Source: VRUE01 sp036524775
GTDB taxonomy: Bacteria > Actinomycetota > Thermoleophilia > Solirubrobacterales > 70-9
DNA: 5,156 bases
NCBI GenBank assembly: GCA_036524775.1
Contig: DATDBO010000066.1
Location: 1 to 5,156 of the forward strand
Direction of reading: 5' to 3'
Both the position numbers and the translations under genes were made by a program. Every line of letters starts with the position of its first letter. Position 1 is the stretch's first letter. Of the stretch, positions 1-3,795 are shown piece after piece. The notes under the pieces are model-generated. The model had not been told where the DNA came from. It was given only the letters and a program-made list of their open reading frames with translations, and ran no database searches.

Positions 1-90
1 GTCGTCCCCGAAGAATCAGATAGCGACGGGGACGACGTGCGCGCCGAACAAGACGCCGCCTCCTCCGCTCCCGCGCGGCCGCCTTCATAA
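1..90 (+). CDS. C-terminal tail of an upstream gene (partial, unidentified)
   Basis: The first frame is open from the window edge to a TAA at 88-90 and encodes 29 residues rich in Asp, Glu, Ser, Ala and Pro (it begins VVPEESDSDGDD and ends ARPPS). This looks like a disordered acidic tail and has no recognisable motif. In many bacteria the gene just before rpsP is ffh (signal recognition particle GTPase), so an Ffh tail is possible by synteny, but nothing in these residues proves it. The second frame is also open here, but it simply runs on through rpsP as a shadow. The reality of this coding end is moderately likely; its identity is unknown. Confidence 0.4.
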   Translation, partial: VVPEESDSDGDDVRAEQDAASSAPARPPS

Positions 91-114
91 TCACCGGAAG
101 CCTGGCGGCCGCGC
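73..114. repeat. Perfect 11-bp inverted repeat with 20-nt loop
   Basis: GCGCGGCCGCC at 73-83 is the exact reverse complement of GGCGGCCGCGC at 104-114. Each arm contains the palindrome GCGGCCGC. The putative stop codon of the upstream gene (88-90) lies in the loop. A strong RNA hairpin at the end of a gene suggests a transcript 3' end or processing site, but no T-run follows the stem directly. A weaker stem (CCGC 117-120 with GCGG 129-132) followed by CTTTCT lies just downstream and might help termination. In DNA this GC-rich, short palindromes arise by chance more often, so function is inferred only. Confidence 0.5.
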
Positions 115-139
115 TCCCGCGTCCGGGGGCGGCTTTCTG

Positions 140-145
140 TACCCT
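140..145 (+). promoter_or_regulatory. Possible -10 element for rpsP
   Basis: TACCCT fits the loose actinobacterial TANNNT -10 pattern and ends 10 nt before the rpsP ATG. No purine-rich ribosome binding site is visible between it and the ATG, which would suit a very short or absent 5' leader. No convincing -35 hexamer lies about 17 nt upstream. This is a weak call from one six-base match. Confidence 0.22.
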
Positions 146-155
146 GCTCCGTCCG

Positions 156-410
156 ATGGCAGTGAGAATCAGACTTCGGAGGGTGGGTTCGAAGAAGAAC
201 CCGATCTGGCGGATCGTCGTCGCCGACAAACGCTCGCCCCGCGACGGGCGGACGATCGAGACGATCGGCCGGTACAACCCGCAGACCGAGCCCTCGACGA
301 TCGAGCTCGACGAGGAGCGCGCCCGTCACTGGCTCGAGCACGGCGCACAGCCGTCCGAGACGGTGGCCACGTTGCTGCGCACCAAGGGCATCGCCGCCTC
401 CGGCAGCTGA
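156..410 (+). CDS. rpsP: 30S ribosomal protein S16
   Basis: This gene encodes 84 residues, a normal length for bS16, a protein of the small ribosomal subunit that helps assemble 16S rRNA. The N-terminus MAVRIRLRRVGSKKNP is the family signature, followed by RIVVADKRSPRDGR (19-32) and the IGRYNP motif (37-42). The Ala/Gly/Ser end (79-84) is a short unconserved tail. The start is the first ATG in frame and gives exactly the conserved N-terminus. No Shine-Dalgarno sequence precedes it. It heads a tight gene run: khpA starts 6 nt after its stop. Identification is secure from the sequence and from the neighbours khpA, trmD and rplS. Confidence 0.97.
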   Translation: MAVRIRLRRVGSKKNPIWRIVVADKRSPRDGRTIETIGRYNPQTEPSTIELDEERARHWLEHGAQPSETVATLLRTKGIAASGS

Positions 411-416
411 CGGCTC

Positions 417-647
417 GTGACCGAGCTGCTGGAGTTCATCGTTCGGGCGCTGGTAGAGGAGCCCGACGCCGTCGAGGTCGAGGAGCTCGAAGAGGACGGC
501 GACCTGATCTACGAGATCTCGGTCGCCGAGGGGGACCTGGGGCGGGTGATCGGCAAAGGCGGGCGCGTGGCGAACGCGATCCGGACCGTCGCCAAGGCGG
601 CTGCCGTGCGCATGGATCGGCGCGTGGTCGTCGACATCCTCGACTGA
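417..647 (+). CDS. khpA: KhpA-type KH-domain RNA-binding protein
   Basis: The product has 76 residues, the usual size for KhpA (YlqC family), a single KH domain protein that in other bacteria pairs with KhpB (Jag/EloR) and binds RNA, with effects on cell elongation and division. The KH signature VIGKGGRVANAIRT is at 44-57, with the nucleic-acid-binding GKGG loop at 46-49. An acidic stretch (14-29, EEPDAVEVEELEEDGD) precedes the beta strand at 31-36. The start is GTG, chosen because it gives the conserved MTELLEFIVRALVEEPD beginning and lies 6 nt after the rpsP stop. No clear ribosome binding site is visible, so translation is probably coupled to rpsP. The next gene, trmD, starts 2 nt after its stop. 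rimM, the usual next gene, is missing. Confidence 0.93.
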   Translation: MTELLEFIVRALVEEPDAVEVEELEEDGDLIYEISVAEGDLGRVIGKGGRVANAIRTVAKAAAVRMDRRVVVDILD

Positions 648-649
648 GC

Positions 650-1327
650 TTGAAGCTCGACGTCTTCACCCTCTTCCCCGAGGCCTTCGAGTGGTTCCAG
701 GGCCAGCGCTCGGTCCAGAACGCGATCGCGCAGGGGAACGAGCTGCGCCTCGTCAACTACCGCGACACGACGCCGCTGGGGGCCGGCCAAGTCGACGACG
801 CGCCCTACGGCGGCGGCGCCGGGATGGTGCTGCGGGTCGACGTCGTCGACGCGGCGCTGCAGGCCGCCTACGCGAGCGGCGAGAGGCCCCGGGTCGTGCT
901 GCTCTCGCCGACCGGGCGGTTGCTCGACGACGCGCTCGCCGACGAGCTGACCCGGGAGCCGCACGTGGCGTTGCTCTGCGGGCGCTACGAGGGCTTCGAC
1001 GAGCGGGTGCACGAGCACCTGGCCGACGACGAGGTCTCGATCGGGCGCTACGTGCTGGCCGGCGGGGAGCTGCCGGCGATGGTCCTCGCCGACGTGCTGA
1101 TGCGCAAGCTGCCGGGAGCGCTGGGGCACGAGCGGAGCGCGGTCGAGGAGTCCTTCAGCCAGGTATTGGAGGGCGCGCCGGAGTACCCGCACTACACGCG
1201 GCCGTCGTCCTACCGGGGGTGGGGGGTGCCGGACGTGCTGCTCTCCGGCGACCACGAGCGGGTCCGCCTTTGGCGGGCCGAGCAGAGCCAGGCGCGCGCC
1301 GAGCAGCTCGAAAAAGATCCCGAGTAG
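650..1327 (+). CDS. trmD: tRNA (guanine-N1-)-methyltransferase TrmD
   Basis: TrmD uses S-adenosylmethionine to methylate G37 next to the anticodon of tRNAs, which prevents +1 frameshifting. This is a SPOUT-family trefoil-knot enzyme, and the knot motifs are clear: LSPTGR (85-90), CGRYEGFDERV (110-120) and SIGRYVLAGGELPAM (130-144). VDDAPYGGGAGM (48-59) and YPHYTRP (179-185) are also family hallmarks. The residue matching the catalytic Asp169 of E. coli seems to be Glu167 (SAVEESF), a substitution I believe occurs in other TrmDs. At 225 residues it is about 30 shorter than E. coli TrmD (255); it stops soon after WRAEQSQARAEQ, so the C-terminal helical region is short. The start is TTG, 2 nt after the khpA stop, giving the conserved MKLDVFTLFPE. 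No Shine-Dalgarno is seen, which suggests translational coupling to khpA. Confidence 0.96.
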   Translation: MKLDVFTLFPEAFEWFQGQRSVQNAIAQGNELRLVNYRDTTPLGAGQVDDAPYGGGAGMVLRVDVVDAALQAAYASGERPRVVLLSPTGRLLDDALADELTREPHVALLCGRYEGFDERVHEHLADDEVSIGRYVLAGGELPAMVLADVLMRKLPGALGHERSAVEESFSQVLEGAPEYPHYTRPSSYRGWGVPDVLLSGDHERVRLWRAEQSQARAEQLEKDPE

Positions 1328-1328
1328 G

Positions 1329-1334
1329 TACGAT
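1329..1334 (+). promoter_or_regulatory. Possible -10 element before rplS
   Basis: TACGAT agrees with TATAAT at four of six positions and lies just after the trmD stop codon. A transcript from it would begin near 1341, at the start of the hairpin before rplS. No recognisable -35 hexamer is seen at the right distance, so this is tentative. Confidence 0.25.
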
Positions 1335-1335
1335 T

Positions 1336-1377
1336 CCGCCACCGCGCGGCTGCCGAACCCGGCTCCGGCGGTTTTTT
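1336..1377 (+). terminator. Terminator-like hairpin with T6 tract in the rplS leader
   Basis: A GC-rich dyad is followed by six T's at 1372-1377. Outer arms pair either as CCGCC (1336-1340) with GGCGG (1367-1371) or as ACCGC (1341-1345) with GCGGT (1368-1372). An inner stem GCCG (1352-1355) closes an AACC loop with CGGC (1360-1363). This has the shape of a Rho-independent terminator, yet it sits inside the trmD-rplS gap and its T-tract ends only 7 nt before the rplS ATG, where a ribosome binding site would be expected. It could be a partial terminator setting the ratio of trmD to rplS mRNA, or a regulatory leader. The internal stems compete, so its strength is uncertain. Confidence 0.5.
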
Positions 1378-1384
1378 CTCGCCA

Positions 1385-2020
1385 ATGAGCAGCGTCATCG
1401 ACAGCATCGAGCGTGGCCAGCGCAGGCAGGGACTGCCGTCCTTTGCGCCTGGCGATCGCGTGCGCGTCCACTTCCAGGTCGTCGAGGGCAGCCGCCGCCG
1501 CACCCAGGTCTTCGAGGGCATCGTGCTCAAGCGGCAGGGCTCCGGCGTGCGCGAGACCTTCACGGTGCGCAAGCAGTCGTTCGGCGTCGGCGTCGAGCGG
1601 ACCTTTCCGCTGCACTCGCCGAAGATCGAGAAGCTGGAGATCGCCGCCCGCGGGGACGTGCGCCGGGCCAAGCTCTACTACCTGCGTGGCCGCATCGGCA
1701 AGGCGGCGCGCGTCGCCGAGCGGAGGTGGGGGATCGACGAGGAGCTGATCTCCGTGCCTACTGCTGCGGCTGATGCTGAGGGCATTACTCAGGTTGACGA
1801 AGACGAAGAGCCTCAGGCCGAGGAGCCTCAGGCTGAGGCGCCGGCAGAGGAGCCGAAGGCCGAGGTGGCTGAGGCGCCGGCAGAGGAGGCCGAGGAGCCG
1901 AAAGCCGAGGTGGATCAAGCGCCGGAGGCGGAGGCTGAGGAGCCCGAGGCGGAGAGCGATGCCGAGCCGGAGGCGGCTGCCGAGGAGTCCGGCGACGACT
2001 CCGGCGAGGGCAAAGACTGA
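1385..2020 (+). CDS. rplS: 50S ribosomal protein L19 with long acidic C-terminal tail
   Basis: Residues 1-115 are a standard bL19, which sits at the interface of the 50S and 30S subunits: FAPGDRVRVHFQVVEG (20-35), VFEGIVLKRQGSGVRETFTVRK (42-63), GVGVERTFPLHSP (67-79) and RRAKLYYLRGRIGKAARV (93-110). The family is usually about 115-120 residues; here it reaches 211. The extra 95 residues are almost all Glu, Ala, Pro and Asp, with repeated EEPQAE, EAPAEE and EEPKAEV units, and are predicted to be disordered. Codon use changes abruptly where the tail starts (1757). The start is the ATG that gives the usual MSSVIDSIE beginning. It has no Shine-Dalgarno; a T6 tract lies just upstream. lepB probably overlaps its stop by 4 nt. 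The L19 assignment is secure; the role of the tail is unknown. Confidence 0.96.
   Translation: MSSVIDSIERGQRRQGLPSFAPGDRVRVHFQVVEGSRRRTQVFEGIVLKRQGSGVRETFTVRKQSFGVGVERTFPLHSPKIEKLEIAARGDVRRAKLYYLRGRIGKAARVAERRWGIDEELISVPTAAADAEGITQVDEDEEPQAEEPQAEAPAEEPKAEVAEAPAEEAEEPKAEVDQAPEAEAEEPEAESDAEPEAAAEESGDDSGEGKD
1831..1913 (+). repeat. In-frame direct repeats in the rplS tail
   Basis: Two 22-bp copies are identical at 1831-1852 and 1867-1888, 36 bp (12 codons) apart. A second 22-bp pair at 1847-1868 and 1892-1913 differs at one base and is 45 bp (15 codons) apart. Both spacings are multiples of three, so gain or loss of units keeps the reading frame. They encode the EAPAEE and EEPKAEV units. The pattern suggests the acidic tail grew by tandem duplication. 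Confidence 0.75.
2006..2020 (+). promoter_or_regulatory. Ribosome binding site and CTG start of lepB overlapping the rplS stop
   Basis: A GAGG core at 2006-2009 is followed, after 7 nt, by CTG at 2017-2019. The CTG overlaps the rplS TGA (2018-2020) as CTGA, the same geometry as the common ATGA stop-start overlap. The lepB frame is open back to a stop at 1936-1938 and contains no ATG, GTG or TTG before 2074, so this decides the most likely start. Confidence 0.6.
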
Positions 2021-2640
2021 CCCCGAGCATCCCCAAGCCGGAGAGCCGCGCCGGCGGCCTCGTCGAGCTGGTCGTGATCGTCGCCCTGGCGATCGGCTTG
2101 GCGCTGGCGATCCAGGCCTGGCTGGTCAAGCCGTACCAGATCCCCTCGCAGTCGATGGAGCCGACGCTCGACGTCGGCCAACGCGTCCTCGTCAACCGTT
2201 TCCTCTACCACTTCAGCGACCCCGAGATCGGCGACATCATCGTCTTCCACCCGCCGACCGGCGCCGACAACGGCGGCCAGTGCGGCAGGCCGCACGGCCC
2301 GCAGGAAGCCTGCGCGATGCCGACCCCCGAGCGGTCGAGCCAGAACTTCATCAAGCGGATCGTCGCCGGGCCGGGGGACGAGCTCGCGATCCGCAACGGG
2401 CACCCGGTCGTCAACGGCGTGGAGAAGACCGACGAGCCCTACATCAACCCCTGCGCCCTGGGCGATTCTCGCTGCAACATGCCCAAGCCGATCGTCATCC
2501 CGCCCGACCATTACTTCATGATGGGCGACAACCGTGGGGCAAGCGACGACAGCCGCTTCTGGGGCCCCGTCCCCCGAGACTGGATCATCGGCAAGGCCTT
2601 CGCCACCTACTGGCCGCCGGACCGCGTCGGAATCTTCTAA
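2017..2640 (+). CDS. lepB: Signal peptidase I
   Basis: This membrane serine protease cuts signal peptides from exported proteins on the outer face of the cytoplasmic membrane. Numbered from the CTG start (207 residues), there is a cytoplasmic tail (1-14), one membrane helix (about 16-37, ending in AIQAWLV), and then the catalytic box KPYQIPSQSMEPTL with nucleophile Ser46. The Lys general base is Lys113 in FIKRIVAGPGD, and the last conserved box is GDNRGASDDSRFWGPV (170-185). Four cysteines (89, 99, 146, 153) lie in the outer domain and could form two disulfides. The first conventional start, GTG at 2074, would remove the cytoplasmic tail and the beginning of the helix and has no good ribosome binding site; CTG at 2017 has both a GAGG and a 4-nt overlap with rplS. 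Function is certain; the start is probable. Confidence 0.94.
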   Translation: MTPSIPKPESRAGGLVELVVIVALAIGLALAIQAWLVKPYQIPSQSMEPTLDVGQRVLVNRFLYHFSDPEIGDIIVFHPPTGADNGGQCGRPHGPQEACAMPTPERSSQNFIKRIVAGPGDELAIRNGHPVVNGVEKTDEPYINPCALGDSRCNMPKPIVIPPDHYFMMGDNRGASDDSRFWGPVPRDWIIGKAFATYWPPDRVGIF

Positions 2641-2665
2641 CGGCTCGAAGGCGCACAGGCGGCGC

Positions 2666-3310
2666 CTGGCCCGCTCGCGTCGGCTCTTCGCCTTCGACCG
2701 CGGGCTCGGCAGCCGCCAGGTGGCCGGTGCCGACGAGGCCGGGCGGGGATGCCTGGCGGGCCCCTTGGTTGCCGCCGCGGTACTGATCGACTACGAGACG
2801 CTCTCGCGCGCCGACCGGCGCGCGCTGGCGGGGGTTCACGACTCCAAGCAGATGAAGCCCGAGCGCCGCGAGGAGCTCTACCCGGCGGTGCTGCGAGCGG
2901 CGAGCCGGGTCAGCGTCGTTGTCCGCTGTGCGCGCGGCATCGACGATCGCGGCCTGCACGTGACCAACATCGAAGCGCTCTCGTGCGCGTTGGAACGCCT
3001 CGCGCCCGGGGAGGAGGCGACCTGCCTGGTCGACGGCTTCTCGCTGCGCGAGTGCGCGGTGCCGCACCGGGCGGTCGTCGAAGGCGACGGGACGAGCGCG
3101 GTGATCGCCGCCGCCTCGGTGATCGCCAAGGTCACCCGCGACCGTTACATGCACGAGGTCGCGAGCCGTCATCCCGGCTGGGGCTTCGAGGAGCACGTCG
3201 GCTACTCGACCCCCGAGCACCGCGCCGCGATCGAGCGACTCGGCATCTCACCGCTGCACCGCCGCTCGTTCCAGAGCGTTGCCTACGCGCAGCTCGAGCT
3301 GGCCGGCTAG
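2666..3310 (+). CDS. rnhB: Ribonuclease HII
   Basis: RNase HII cuts RNA in RNA-DNA hybrids and starts removal of single ribonucleotides from DNA. Numbered from CTG 2666 (214 residues), the family motif VAGADEAGRG is at 19-28 with metal ligands Asp23 and Glu24; DSK is at 59-61, Asp123 sits in LVDG, and Asp159 in AKVTRDRYM. GYSTPEH (179-185) is the conserved region with Tyr180. No ATG, GTG or TTG lies between 2534 and 2720 in this frame. ATG 2534 would give 258 residues and overlap lepB by 107 nt with a low-complexity front; GTG 2720 would begin inside the active-site motif. CTG 2666, 25 nt after the lepB stop, gives a plausible MARSRRLFAFDRGLGSRQ beginning, though its ribosome binding site is weak. 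The gene converges with yraN. Confidence 0.93.
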   Translation: MARSRRLFAFDRGLGSRQVAGADEAGRGCLAGPLVAAAVLIDYETLSRADRRALAGVHDSKQMKPERREELYPAVLRAASRVSVVVRCARGIDDRGLHVTNIEALSCALERLAPGEEATCLVDGFSLRECAVPHRAVVEGDGTSAVIAAASVIAKVTRDRYMHEVASRHPGWGFEEHVGYSTPEHRAAIERLGISPLHRRSFQSVAYAQLELAG

Positions 3311-3684
3311 AACGCGCCTTCGAGGTGCTCGTAGTCGACTACGCGGCCTGCGCGGTCGTAGGTGACGCCGATTGCGTCGAAGCGGATCCGGTCGTAGCGG
3401 GGCAGGTCGCGCCGCTCGCTCATCCAGGCGGTGGCGAGGCGGCGGATGCGGGCCTGCTTGCGGAAGTCGACCGAGAGCACGGGCCGCTCCGGGCCGAAGG
3501 CCGAGCCGGCTCGACCCGCCTTGACCTCGACGAAGACCAGCGCGCGGCCGTCGAGTGCGACCAGGTCGAGCTCGCCGTGGCGGGTGCGGGCGTTGCGCTC
3601 GACGACCTCCCAGCCGGCGCCGTGAAGCCGTGCGGCGACGAGGTCCTCCGCCGCCCGTCCGAGTCGCTGCCGCGCCCCCGTCAT
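3307..3684 (-). CDS. yraN: YraN family protein (UPF0102, nuclease-like fold)
   Basis: The product has 125 residues, normal for this family, which has a Holliday-junction-resolvase-like/endonuclease fold; its cellular role is not firmly established. Visible hallmarks are LGRAAEDLVAARL (8-20), the active-site-like GELDLVA (37-43) and FVEVKAGR (51-58), which together supply Glu38, Asp40, Glu53 and Lys55, and YDRIRFDAIGV (97-107). The start is the ATG (complement of 3682-3684) just before the conserved region; the frame stays open far upstream only because it runs antisense through comM. The last codons overlap the rnhB stop by 4 nt in opposite orientation. In related genomes yraN usually lies in the same direction as rnhB and comM, so the inverted position here is unusual. 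Confidence 0.92.
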   Translation of the reverse strand: MTGARQRLGRAAEDLVAARLHGAGWEVVERNARTRHGELDLVALDGRALVFVEVKAGRAGSAFGPERPVLSVDFRKQARIRRLATAWMSERRDLPRYDRIRFDAIGVTYDRAGRVVDYEHLEGAF

Positions 3685-3795
3685 CGGGGCGAAGCTAGGG
3701 CAGTGGTCTGCCTCATGCCTTTCTCCACACAGCCGTCTCGCAAGATTTAGAAGCTGCGCGCCACGTGCGCGTTCGCGCCCGTCAGCGTGGCCGCA
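3685..3795. other. Divergent intergenic region between yraN and comM
   Basis: These 111 nt separate the starts of two divergent genes and should hold both promoters. The middle (about 3720-3752) is less GC-rich than its surroundings and contains CAAGATTTAG at 3741-3750, the most plausible place for DNA melting, but I cannot fit a good -35/-10 pair on the plus strand. A GC-rich block centred on CACGTG (3762-3767) has partly symmetric GCGC flanks; a regulator site is possible but unproven. No small open frame with a ribosome binding site was seen. Confidence 0.5.
3692..3697 (-). promoter_or_regulatory. Possible -10 element for leaderless yraN
   Basis: On the minus strand TAGCTT fits TANNNT and ends exactly 7 nt before the yraN ATG. 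That spacing would put the transcript start at or next to the A of ATG, the typical arrangement of leaderless genes in Actinobacteria. No Shine-Dalgarno sequence is visible, which agrees. No -35 match was found. Confidence 0.35.

Noticed and set aside
691..1773. Plus-strand frame of 360 codons overlapping trmD and rplS
   Set aside because: The product is dominated by Arg, Ala and Gly, a frame-shifted shadow of GC-rich codons, and shows no motif.
509..1918. Long minus-strand open frame (469 codons) across khpA, trmD and rplS
   Set aside because: It is antisense to three firmly identified genes, its translation is low-complexity and rich in Leu, Arg, Ala and Pro, and long antisense frames are expected in DNA with very high GC at third positions.
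1773..2786. Plus-strand frame of 337 codons over the rplS tail, lepB and the start of rnhB
   Set aside because: Extremely Arg- and Pro-rich shadow; the real proteins in the other frames carry catalytic motifs.
2749..3750. Plus-strand frame running through rnhB and antisense to yraN
   Set aside because: It overlaps two well-supported genes and has shadow composition.
3762..3767. CACGTG as a regulator binding site upstream of comM
   Set aside because: A six-base palindrome in GC-rich DNA with only partly symmetric flanks is not enough to claim an operator.
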